NCBI GenBank assembly: GCA_030611505.1
Contig: JAUWPO010000003.1
Location: 1-45,415, forward strand
DNA length: 45,415 bases
Direction: 5' to 3'
Source: Chloroflexota bacterium
GTDB taxonomy: Bacteria; Chloroflexota; Anaerolineae; Anaerolineales; UBA4823
The translations under genes and the position numbers were made by a program. Of the stretch, positions 25,593-33,853 are shown one piece after another. Each line of letters starts with the position of its first letter. Positions within the stretch are counted from its first letter, which is position 1. The notes under the pieces are model-generated. The model ran no database searches and had not been told where the DNA came from. It saw only the letters and a list, made by a program, of their open reading frames with translations.

Positions 25593-26582
25593 GTGCCTAT
25601 GCCATTAAAATCAGGTGAAGTTCTGCGCGAACGATATAAAATTCGCCGTATTATCGGTCATGGGGGTATGGGTAGTATTTATCTGGCAGATGATCTCCGG
25701 CTTGAAGGTCGAATGTGTGCTTTAAAAGAAGTTGAGCATGATCACACTTTGCCTGAAGAGATGATCAAACAGGCACGCGATCAATTCATGCGCGAAGCTA
25801 CTGTTCTAGCCCGACTGGACCATCCCAATTTGCCAAAGGTGTCTGATTTCTTTTCTCATGGGGGGCGCGATTTCCTGGTGATGGATTTCGTGCCGGGGAA
25901 GGATCTGCGTACACTAATGAATGAAGCCCACCAGAAAGGAGATTTTCTGTCAGAACGAGAAGTATTGAGTTGGGCAAATCAGTTGGCGAATGCTTTGAAT
26001 TACTTGCACAACCAGAATCCTCCGATCCTGCATAGAGATATCAAACCCAGTAATTTAAAATTAACACCAACGGATACAGTGAAACTGGTTGATTTTGGAT
26101 TGGTAAAAATTTTGGCATCTGAAGAGGTCACGATAACAATCTTGCAGGGTCGCGGTACAGCTCTATATACACCTCTTGAGCAATATGGTGGAGATTCAGG
26201 TCACACAGATATTCGGAGTGATGTTTATGCGTTTGGAGCTACACTTTATCACCTGTTGACAAATCAAAAGCCAGTAGAAGCTCGTGAACTTTTCTTACAC
26301 CCCGATTCTTTGATCCCTCCCCGACAATTGAACCCTGATCTCAGCCTCCGTACTGAACGTGCTGTTTTATGGGCAATGAATTTGCATCCTGACGAACGAC
26401 CTCAAGATATCGAATCTTTTCGAAAAGCCCTATTGGGTGACTGGGATCCAATTATTCGACCGCGAGCATCTCTACCATCACCTACTTTGGCCGATTTAGT
26501 ATCATCACCGATAGAGCGGACACTAATATTGGTATCTCTAGGTTTGCTATTTCTGAGCCTAGCTGTAACGTTATTACGCTAA
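25593..26582 (+). CDS. Membrane-anchored Hanks-type serine/threonine protein kinase
   Basis: The kinase domain spans about residues 14-285: glycine loop IIGHGGMGSIYLADD, ATP lysine CALKEVEHD, catalytic loop LHRDIKPSNLKLT, metal site VDFGLVKI, and a later GTALYTPLEQYGG segment. A single hydrophobic helix at the very C-terminus (TLILVSLGLLFLSLAVTLL) anchors it, with essentially nothing outside the membrane, so it has no PASTA-type sensor. The start is GTG 25593 or ATG 25599; no good ribosome-binding site is seen. It is divergent from the FHA regulator, its most obvious candidate substrate. Confidence 0.93.
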   Translation: MPMPLKSGEVLRERYKIRRIIGHGGMGSIYLADDLRLEGRMCALKEVEHDHTLPEEMIKQARDQFMREATVLARLDHPNLPKVSDFFSHGGRDFLVMDFVPGKDLRTLMNEAHQKGDFLSEREVLSWANQLANALNYLHNQNPPILHRDIKPSNLKLTPTDTVKLVDFGLVKILASEEVTITILQGRGTALYTPLEQYGGDSGHTDIRSDVYAFGATLYHLLTNQKPVEARELFLHPDSLIPPRQLNPDLSLRTERAVLWAMNLHPDERPQDIESFRKALLGDWDPIIRPRASLPSPTLADLVSSPIERTLILVSLGLLFLSLAVTLLR

Positions 26583-26614
26583 AACGGAATCTTGCGATGA
26601 AATTCTCATACTCG

Positions 26615-29446
26615 TCAATCTTCAGGTTCTTCGCTTTGGGGCCCTCTTACCGAGAGCGCTCTCCAGGATAAAGCGACCAGCAAACCGATAACAGTCCCGA
26701 ATAGAGTAATCAAGAAAACGCTCCTTGAAATGGAGCCACCGAGCAAACTTTGGCTGGTGGGTAGTTGGTAAGCAAGGTAAGAGTAAGCCAGCAAACCACT
26801 GATTAAAGCTAAAAAACCGGCACGGATGCCCCATTTAACATGTCCAATTAAAGCTGCCAATCGATAGGACGACCATGCTATTGCAATTGATATCAAGGTC
26901 GCCATGAGCCAATCGCTCAATCTTGTGTGATTAGATATTCCAGGTGGAGATGGAGGTTTCGTCGGTATTGGATTCGAAACTTTCGTGGGAAAGTTTGTGG
27001 GAGCTGTGGTAGCTTGAGTAGTTAATTCAGTAGGGGTGACTTCACCGTTGGGTGAGGGGACATCAAACTTCAAACTCGTTGATTTGGCTGGCTCGCTTTC
27101 AGCTTGGATTTCCAGATTGCCAGGTGATGAAACTGCAAAAGATGTTCTAGCGATGCCATCGACTGTGGTTTCCATCTGTTGAGTGATGCTTGCTTCACCA
27201 CTAACAGTCAGAACAAAATCCACTGGTGTTCCATCCGGGACAGGATTTCCATTATGGTCAAAAATCGTACCGGTTCGTACTGGAATTATATCGCCCACTC
27301 GAAATTCTGGGGGAGGTGTTGGCTCAGGAGTGGTTGCATCGTCGGTATTTTCAGGTTCTGGAACGTCAATTCCGAGAGGGATAATTTGCTCCGGATTTGG
27401 GAACAAAGCTGTATTTAGGTCATAATTAATTCCTGATATCGAGACTGGTGATGCACTTCCTGGCTGAATTTCATGGAATAAAAGGTAAGATGACAGGTCT
27501 ATAAATTGTGGAATTTTACTATAAAGACCATAATAGGCTGTTATTTTCGATATATTTGTGGCGTCTAAGAAATAGGGGGCATTGAAGGCGAATACGATTA
27601 AACGTTTTTGTTGGAATAGATCGGGGCGTTCGTTCAGAAACCGAATAAGTGTTTGGTACGATGGGACCTCGGTACTGTTATCCAACATCGCGAAAACGAT
27701 CCAATTACTACGTTGAAAATCATTCTGCAGTTGTGAGTCTTGCAAGCTGCCATCTAGCATACTTTCCAGGTTGGCGAGAGAATAGGATGAGAGATTGCTC
27801 TGCGTCACCTGTCCACCGGCAAGGGGCCCATATCTGCGTATCACAAATTCCTGTAAAGCCCTCACACCGAGAATCGGCTGCTCCGTGCATTGGCTGCATT
27901 GTTGTGTCGGGCGCGAATCGCTGATAAACACAATGCGGTCATTTTGATTGGGTGGGTCGGGAATCGTCTCATCCAGCTCGGCTTGAGAAGGACTAATTAA
28001 AGTAGCTCCTTGTCTAGCAACTTCAAAAACGATCTGGTCAGCCTCTTCTAATTCGATCGAAATATTGGGTTCAGCGATGATCTGATCTAAAGAATCTTTT
28101 CCGTACAATCTATATTTCAGGTTCAGAATTCGCAATACTGATTCATCTACACGTTGAGCGAATACGTTATCTTCACGATATTTTTGAGCAAAAAAATCAA
28201 GTGTACGTACAGTAGATGTATAAGAAACGGGATCGGTCTCAGAAGAAAAATCTGCCATGTAAAGTAGATCATTGCCAGCTAGAAATGCATTAAGCGCTAC
28301 ACGGCGGGGGTCGAAAGTCTGGCTGGTCAGTTCATAAAACCGGCGTACTGCCGGGCTGCCGAGATTATCGCTAATCATTACTCCCCCATTTTGACGCCAC
28401 GAATCTAAAATCGGCTGCTCCAGAAGCAAGTTCAGGGCTTGAGGATCTAGGCTGACAGGGCGAGTGGTTGCGCGAATATTGCCTTGCAGACCTTGATAGC
28501 GGATATGAGAAGTTAGCAGCGCATCTGTGGTTTCTTCTAGTGATAATGCGTCTCCTGTTACGGTGAAGAACGGGGCTAGGTCAAACGTAATCAATTCTTC
28601 TAAGGACTTTCGGACGGTAGCAACTTCATCCTCAGGTAAACGGTCGGCACCACCATGTCCGGGAAAGTGCTTAGCAACAACAACAACTCTTCCAGCACTG
28701 CCTGTGTGCACACCACGGATGTAGGCGCGTCCCATTTCTGCCACCCAATAGGGATCTCCGCCAAATGTCCGCGCCCCGAGGTCATTAGTTCCTTCAATTT
28801 GAGGGCTTTCCAATATGTCCAATGATGGTCCAAGCAGTAAATTTATGCCCACAGATGTCAGTTCGCTACCAAGGATTGTTCCTACTTCCGCTGCCAGTTC
28901 TGGGTTCCATGTAGCCCCGAGCGCCATGTGGTTAGGCAAGGGTGTCAACCCAAAAAGAACTTGATCATAAGGATAGCCATCTCCCTCCTGGGACATGCCG
29001 ATAAGGAGAGGAATATAGGATGGGACGAATATTTCTCCTGAAGTAGGATTTTCCTGGCTCTGCTGTGCAGCAGTCCATTCGGTTTTTTGGAGGTCGCGTG
29101 TTAAGGCTCGCAGTTGCAGGCCAGTATCATCAGGTGATTGGTTGACATGTGTCAGATTGTCGTTCTCGTCTAATATTACAACGCTGCCGATATGATAATT
29201 CATGATCAGGTCGTGGATTTGAGATTCTGGTCCAACGTCAGTACCAACGAATGTAATCATGAAGAGTTGACCGACCTTCTCTTCTGGGGTCAGGTTATTT
29301 AGAACTCCAGCTGCTTGAGATTCTGGTGTTGTTGTGACGGTCTGGGCAGCCACCTCAAATCCCGGCAAAGTCAGCACCAGGATGGATAACAAGACGATTA
29401 CAATCGAGATATTGACTTTGAAATTTCGGAACAATATCGACATCAT
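26615..29446 (-). CDS. Secreted, membrane-anchored glycoside hydrolase family 3-like protein with altered catalytic loop
   Basis: A 943-residue protein. A signal-type helix (ISIVIVLLSILVLTLPGFEVAA) is followed by a family-3 catalytic barrel similar to NagZ hexosaminidases, with LTPEEKVGQLFMITFVG, AKHFPGHGGADRLPED and the nucleophile-type Asp in GGVMISDNLGSP. A second alpha/beta domain follows, then an Ig-like domain (about residues 730-810), a Thr/Pro-rich linker and three C-terminal helices. In NagZ the loop after KHFPGHG carries an Asp-Ser-His dyad acting as acid/base; here the aligned positions read Leu-Pro-Glu. It may be a different glycosidase, a phosphorylase-like enzyme or a binding protein. 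It starts 30 bases after the IpdB-like gene, so a shared transcript is possible. Confidence 0.85.
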   Translation of the reverse strand: MMSILFRNFKVNISIVIVLLSILVLTLPGFEVAAQTVTTTPESQAAGVLNNLTPEEKVGQLFMITFVGTDVGPESQIHDLIMNYHIGSVVILDENDNLTHVNQSPDDTGLQLRALTRDLQKTEWTAAQQSQENPTSGEIFVPSYIPLLIGMSQEGDGYPYDQVLFGLTPLPNHMALGATWNPELAAEVGTILGSELTSVGINLLLGPSLDILESPQIEGTNDLGARTFGGDPYWVAEMGRAYIRGVHTGSAGRVVVVAKHFPGHGGADRLPEDEVATVRKSLEELITFDLAPFFTVTGDALSLEETTDALLTSHIRYQGLQGNIRATTRPVSLDPQALNLLLEQPILDSWRQNGGVMISDNLGSPAVRRFYELTSQTFDPRRVALNAFLAGNDLLYMADFSSETDPVSYTSTVRTLDFFAQKYREDNVFAQRVDESVLRILNLKYRLYGKDSLDQIIAEPNISIELEEADQIVFEVARQGATLISPSQAELDETIPDPPNQNDRIVFISDSRPTQQCSQCTEQPILGVRALQEFVIRRYGPLAGGQVTQSNLSSYSLANLESMLDGSLQDSQLQNDFQRSNWIVFAMLDNSTEVPSYQTLIRFLNERPDLFQQKRLIVFAFNAPYFLDATNISKITAYYGLYSKIPQFIDLSSYLLFHEIQPGSASPVSISGINYDLNTALFPNPEQIIPLGIDVPEPENTDDATTPEPTPPPEFRVGDIIPVRTGTIFDHNGNPVPDGTPVDFVLTVSGEASITQQMETTVDGIARTSFAVSSPGNLEIQAESEPAKSTSLKFDVPSPNGEVTPTELTTQATTAPTNFPTKVSNPIPTKPPSPPGISNHTRLSDWLMATLISIAIAWSSYRLAALIGHVKWGIRAGFLALISGLLAYSYLAYQLPTSQSLLGGSISRSVFLITLFGTVIGLLVALSWRALSVRGPQSEEPED

Positions 29447-29476
29447 ATTAATTTCGGTAGAATGCCTGTAATATCA

Positions 29477-30325
29477 TTAATGAAGGATGTCATTTGAATA
29501 CGATTCAGCCTGGACAATTTTCCGGAGCAATTTCCTGCGAGTGGCACCGCTGAGCATCTCCAGTCTCCGTATGCCTGATGGGTCGATCTTTTCACGAAGC
29601 AAGTGGATTTCTTCTTCTGTGGGCGTGGGGGTCTCATGGACGTCCGGAGAAATTTCAAATTCGAAACCCGTTCGGGCTTTTATATGAGTGATGGTCACAC
29701 CAGGATGATAAGTGGTCAGGCGCATAAGGGATTTGTGCGGTGGTTGACCACCTTTGAAGTCAAACTCCCCAAGATCTGTGACAAGGTACTTAGGTCCTTC
29801 CCCAAATTTTCGAGCGGGGTTATGACCCAAGCCGGACAAAAAATCCAATTTAGGTACAAAAGTTAAGCGCGAGTGGCGGGGGACATAGAGATATATATCG
29901 TTGATAATCGGAGTCAAATCAGGGATACCGCCAGTTCCAGGAAGACGAAGGCGGGGCTTCTTGTAATCTTTGCCAAAAGCAATATTGTTGAAATTACCAT
30001 GTGGATCGATTTGAGCTGGGCGGAAGAATTCTTTTGGACGCAGGCAGGGCAGAATATCGGCAGCAGCACGTACAAATCCTACGTTTATCAGAGAGTGATC
30101 CAGCCAAAGACTCTCCACTTTGGTCAGGCTTAACGGCGCTGGCTGCCGACATATGCCTTGTCCTATTGCGGACACAAAGTAGAGGTTCGGTGCGTGAGTG
30201 TATCGTGCTAACAAGTAAGCAGCTGCAATCAATGGAGTGGCAAGACCTTGAGCTACAATCTCGCCGTTGACAATCTGACGTGATATGCAGATTGCCATGT
30301 ATTCGTCGCGGGTGATTTCCATCAT
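29477..30325 (-). CDS. IpdB-like CoA-transferase family beta subunit, without an adjacent alpha subunit
   Basis: The whole length resembles the beta subunit of class I CoA-transferase-fold proteins, especially IpdB of steroid-ring degradation as I recall it: RYTHAPNLYFVSAIGQG, QIDPHGNFNNIAFG, RLRLPGTGGIPDL, FVPKLDFLSGLGHNPARKFGEGPKYLVTDLGEFDF, MRLTTYHPGVT and LLREKIDPSGIRRLE. True CoA-transferases carry a catalytic Glu where this protein has SAIG, so transferase activity is doubtful. IpdAB is a CoA-thioester hydrolase in the same fold. No alpha subunit is encoded nearby. I prefer ATG 30325 (MMEITRDEYM) over the ORF start at 30367. The substrate is unknown. Confidence 0.8.
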   Translation of the reverse strand: MMEITRDEYMAICISRQIVNGEIVAQGLATPLIAAAYLLARYTHAPNLYFVSAIGQGICRQPAPLSLTKVESLWLDHSLINVGFVRAAADILPCLRPKEFFRPAQIDPHGNFNNIAFGKDYKKPRLRLPGTGGIPDLTPIINDIYLYVPRHSRLTFVPKLDFLSGLGHNPARKFGEGPKYLVTDLGEFDFKGGQPPHKSLMRLTTYHPGVTITHIKARTGFEFEISPDVHETPTPTEEEIHLLREKIDPSGIRRLEMLSGATRRKLLRKIVQAESYSNDILH

Positions 30326-30402
30326 ATTACTACAAGTCCTAATAGACAAAATCAATCTGAATATCACATTATATGACGTCTTTGGATAAGACGCGTTGAT
30401 TA

Positions 30403-31158
30403 TTAATAATTTCTAACCCCGAAAATTTGTTTTGCCAAGATTGGATCGTCAGTAAAAATCCCATCAACGCCCATAGTGAACATACGGTAGATATCTTCTT
30501 CTCGATTTACGGTGTATACGAATAATTTCTTCCCTTTTGCTTGTGTTCTTCTTACTAGCTCTGTTGTAACATCAATCTGTTTACTGTGTAAGCTGCTGTA
30601 AGGTATTAGTTTTCCGATAAAAGAACGAGCCCAAGCGCCGCCTTTGCCCGGTAGGGACAGGAGACCGATTGGGACTTCAGGCAGCAAGCGGTAGATTCGA
30701 ATCAAGGCGATAGGATTAAAGGATGAGAGTAAAATTCTATGTCTTAGATTATAGTTATTGATCAAATCAGCCACTTTCTCAGGTAGATTGTCGGTAATTT
30801 TATCGTAGTTCGTTAATTCAATGTTGAGAAAGGATCGCTGACCGATATTGTCCAAGACTTCTGCAAGCGTAGGAATTTGTGATCCCTGAAAAGCGATATC
30901 GAAATGGCTACCGGCATCTAGAGATTTTAATACTTCTAAAGAAAGTTCTCCCACTCGACCATGTTCTCCTGTAGTGCGATCAATGGTTTGGTCGTGAATG
31001 ACAACGACCTGTCCATCGGCACTTAGTTTCACGTCAAGCTCAATCGCATCAGCTCCCTGGAGAATCGCAAGCTGGAAGGCAGGGAGAGTGTTTTCGGGTG
31101 CGTATAGGCTGGCACCACGGTGGGCGATTATTGCTGGTTTTGGTAGTTGATAGAGCAT
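30403..31158 (-). CDS. Glycerophosphodiester phosphodiesterase (GDPD family)
   Basis: This enzyme hydrolyses glycerophosphodiesters to glycerol-3-phosphate and an alcohol. The TIM-barrel marks are clear: IIAHRGASLYAPENTLPAFQLAILQGADAIELDVKLSADGQVVVIHDQTIDRTTGEHG, LNIELTNY, and the end VNREEDIYRMFTMGVDGIFTDDPIL. No signal peptide is seen, so it is cytoplasmic. The 251-residue length is normal. It is divergent from the glycosyltransferase gene. Confidence 0.93.
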   Translation of the reverse strand: MLYQLPKPAIIAHRGASLYAPENTLPAFQLAILQGADAIELDVKLSADGQVVVIHDQTIDRTTGEHGRVGELSLEVLKSLDAGSHFDIAFQGSQIPTLAEVLDNIGQRSFLNIELTNYDKITDNLPEKVADLINNYNLRHRILLSSFNPIALIRIYRLLPEVPIGLLSLPGKGGAWARSFIGKLIPYSSLHSKQIDVTTELVRRTQAKGKKLFVYTVNREEDIYRMFTMGVDGIFTDDPILAKQIFGVRNY

Positions 31159-31183
31159 TGCTGTAACAAGAATAATAAATTAG

Positions 31184-31189
31184 ATTATA
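31184..31189 (-). promoter_or_regulatory. Candidate -10 box of the GDPD gene
   Basis: On the minus strand a perfect TATAAT lies 25 bases before the GDPD ATG. A TTAAGA 16 bases further upstream could serve as -35 (4 of 6 matches). No ribosome-binding site is visible in the short leader. Confidence 0.35.
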
Positions 31190-31216
31190 ACTCAAGGGAT
31201 TTTTATCTTAATTGGA

Positions 31217-31246
31217 TTGATCTAAACCTGATGTACAAGGTATAAT
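31217..31246 (+). promoter_or_regulatory. Promoter of the glycosyltransferase gene, likely leaderless
   Basis: TTGATC (31217-31222), an 18-base spacer and a perfect TATAAT (31241-31246). The ATG at 31254 begins 7 bases after the -10 box, which is where transcription would normally start. The only purine-rich stretch (AGGA) is too close to the ATG to work as a Shine-Dalgarno. This fits a leaderless mRNA. Confidence 0.55.
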
Positions 31247-31253
31247 CCAGGAC

Positions 31254-31937
31254 ATGGCACTTAGTGTGATTATCCCAGTTTATAATGAAAAAAACACAAT
31301 CAACGAAATTTTAATTCGCGTGCAGGCAATGGATATGGTTGATGAAATAATTGTAATTGATGATGGTTCCATTGATGGCACTCGAGAAATCCTTCAGGAG
31401 ATGGATGGGGTTGGACCTATTAGGGTCGTATATCACGAGAAAAATCAGGGTAAAGGTGCAGCAGTTGTAACAGGTATCAAGAATTCGGAAGGGGATGTGA
31501 TCTTAATCCAAGATGCTGACCTTGAGTACGACCCGCGCGATTACCCGGAACTATTAAAGCCGATTGAGGAGGAAATCGCCGATGTTGTGTATGGTTCACG
31601 TTTTCTAGGGGGACCTCGTCGACCAACAATGTTCTGGCATATGGTTGCAAATAAAATGCTAACCTTGATGACCAATATCCTGTACGACAACATACTTACG
31701 GATATGGAAACCGGTTATAAAGTTTTCCGTCGCGACGTTGTTCGTGATATGACCATCCATGCTCGTCGGTTTGATTTTGAGCCTGAGTTTACGGCTAAAA
31801 TCATGAAGCGAAAAGTGCGAATTTTTGAAGTCCCGATCTGCTTTAATCCACGTGACTACGATGAGGGGAAGAAAATTAAGTTGAAAGATGCTGTTCAGGC
31901 AGTTTGGACCCTAATTAAATACCGTTTTGTGGATTGA
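31254..31937 (+). CDS. Family 2 glycosyltransferase, DPM1-like
   Basis: A 227-residue GT-A glycosyltransferase similar to dolichol/polyprenyl-phosphate mannose or glucose synthases, which load a sugar from a nucleotide donor onto a lipid carrier. The fold is shown by SVIIPVYNEKNTINEIL, IIVIDDGSIDGTREIL, NQGKGAAVVTGI and the metal motif IQDADLEYDP, then YGSRFLGG and ETGYKVFRR. There is no membrane helix, so it acts at the cytoplasmic face. The sugar cannot be told from sequence. It converges on recJ with 11 bases between. Confidence 0.9.
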   Translation: MALSVIIPVYNEKNTINEILIRVQAMDMVDEIIVIDDGSIDGTREILQEMDGVGPIRVVYHEKNQGKGAAVVTGIKNSEGDVILIQDADLEYDPRDYPELLKPIEEEIADVVYGSRFLGGPRRPTMFWHMVANKMLTLMTNILYDNILTDMETGYKVFRRDVVRDMTIHARRFDFEPEFTAKIMKRKVRIFEVPICFNPRDYDEGKKIKLKDAVQAVWTLIKYRFVD

Positions 31938-31948
31938 TTCCGATTAAT

Positions 31949-33670
31949 TTATACGGCTGGTTTCAAGTCCTTGATGTTTAATTGGAGGGTTCTGCGACCG
32001 TTGTACTCATTGACTTCAAAAGTGTAAATGACATCAATGCTACCCGGCATTTGTTCATACCAGTGACCTTGCCTGAAGGCGATAGCATCGAATGTGAATG
32101 TGCCATCTGTTAGGGTAAGTTTGAGATGTGATTTTTCTCTACCAACGGGTCGACTTCTAATAACCTTGACATTATAAGAGACGAAATGCGCTGGTGGATT
32201 GCTTTGACCAGTTGGTTGCAGCAAGTTTAGATGCTCAATAAGTTCGGGTTTCAATTCCGAGAAAGTGACTTCTATATCTGCATTGATAGTTGGGCACAGG
32301 TCCAAATGAGATAGCTCTTCTTCGGCAATCGTTTTCACTCGTTCCTTGAGTTCCGGTACACGCATATTAGATACTGTAAATCCAGCAGCAGCAGAGTGCC
32401 CACCGTATCGCACCAATAAATCGGAGCATTGATCTAGAGCGTTAGTTATATGAAATTCTGGTATGCTACGGCAGGAGCCGCGGGAGAATTCATCACCTCT
32501 TGTGGCAACAATTGAGGGGCGGTAATACTTTTCGGTTAAGCGCGAAGCTGCTAATCCGACTACACCGGGATTGAAGTTGGGATGAGCCGCAAATAAAAGC
32601 AGTGCATTAGGATCCTCCGCCATAACAATTTCTTCAGCAGAAGACTGAATGTCTCTGGTGAGTTTCTGGCGTTCACGATTTTGATTGTCTAACTGCTGGG
32701 CGAGTACTCCCGCCTCGTAAATATCCTCACTAAGAAGCAGATTGAGGGAGGTTAGTGCTGTATCGAGCCTGCCAGCGGCATTTAATCTAGGTCCGAGAAC
32801 ATAACCTATTGTACTGGCAGTTATATTGTTGATGTTTACTCCTGCGACGCCGATCAATGCCATTATTCCTTGGCGTCTGGGTGAGCGCATATGTTCCAAG
32901 CCAGCTCTGACCAGGGCTCTGTTTTCACCAACCAGTGGAGCTAAGTCTGCGACTGTCCCTAATGTAACCAGATCAAGGTAGTCGCCTTCGGATGGGGGCG
33001 ACATTCCAATATGAGATTTCATCGTTCTTAAAGTTGTAGGGTTGTTCATGGCGGCGATTAACTTATATGCCAGACCTACCCCCGCCAGATCTTTTTCTGG
33101 ATATCGATCATGGGGTTGTTTGGGGTTGATGATAGCTTGCGCTGCAGGTAGTTCAGAACTGGGTTGATGATGATCCGTGATAATCAGGTCCATACCTAAC
33201 CGTCGTGCATGGTCAACCTCTAACAGGGAACGGATACCACAATCAACTGTGATCACCAACCGTATACCACCTTCATGTAGTTTGTCTAACGCTTCAATGT
33301 TTAACCCGTAACCTTCATCAAAGCGATTTGGGATATAACCCAGAACATCCGCCCCCATAAATTTCAGTGCATGAGATAATAATGCCGTTGCGGTTACACC
33401 ATCAACGTCGAAATCACCATAAATGGCTATTTGTTCTTTATTCTTAACTCCCCAGATAATCCTCTCAACAGCTTGAGGGATCCCTAGTAAATCGTATGCA
33501 TCTGTGCCTATAGGCGTTTGAGCCTGTACGTACCTGACTGCATCGTCTTGTGTTGTGTAACCCCGGTTGTAGAGCAATTGGCGCATAATTGGATGAAATC
33601 CATCCAAGTTTTTTTCAATTTTGGATGGGATAGTTTCAGCAATTATCCAGCGTTTTGTGAGCATTGACAT
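31949..33670 (-). CDS. recJ: Single-stranded-DNA-specific exonuclease RecJ
   Basis: RecJ is a 5'-3' exonuclease on single-stranded DNA in recombination and mismatch repair. DHH-family motifs are present: IYGDFDVDGVTATALLSHAL, VITVDCGIRS, IITDHHQPSSELP, and the DHHA1 motif RYGGHSAAAGFTV. The C-terminal nucleic-acid-binding part follows (SHLKLTLTDGTFTFDAIAFRQGHWYEQMP). The ORF track begins at a TTG (33715); I prefer ATG 33670 or 33664, where family-like sequence begins (MLTKRWIIAE), though no good ribosome-binding site decides. The protein is about 570 residues, typical for RecJ. Confidence 0.93.
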   Translation of the reverse strand: MSMLTKRWIIAETIPSKIEKNLDGFHPIMRQLLYNRGYTTQDDAVRYVQAQTPIGTDAYDLLGIPQAVERIIWGVKNKEQIAIYGDFDVDGVTATALLSHALKFMGADVLGYIPNRFDEGYGLNIEALDKLHEGGIRLVITVDCGIRSLLEVDHARRLGMDLIITDHHQPSSELPAAQAIINPKQPHDRYPEKDLAGVGLAYKLIAAMNNPTTLRTMKSHIGMSPPSEGDYLDLVTLGTVADLAPLVGENRALVRAGLEHMRSPRRQGIMALIGVAGVNINNITASTIGYVLGPRLNAAGRLDTALTSLNLLLSEDIYEAGVLAQQLDNQNRERQKLTRDIQSSAEEIVMAEDPNALLLFAAHPNFNPGVVGLAASRLTEKYYRPSIVATRGDEFSRGSCRSIPEFHITNALDQCSDLLVRYGGHSAAAGFTVSNMRVPELKERVKTIAEEELSHLDLCPTINADIEVTFSELKPELIEHLNLLQPTGQSNPPAHFVSYNVKVIRSRPVGREKSHLKLTLTDGTFTFDAIAFRQGHWYEQMPGSIDVIYTFEVNEYNGRRTLQLNIKDLKPAV

Positions 33671-33853
33671 GGTAATGCACTCGTATGTAGTAAAAAACGG
33701 GAAAAATATTTTCAAATAATATGAGAATTACAGAACATTTTCAGGCTCGTTCCAACGAGTATAGTATAGAACAAAAACCGACCAATTTCCCAAAATGATA
33801 ATCTGGTTTACACGTTGACGAGACAAAAAAAGACTGCTATCATCTCCGCAAGT

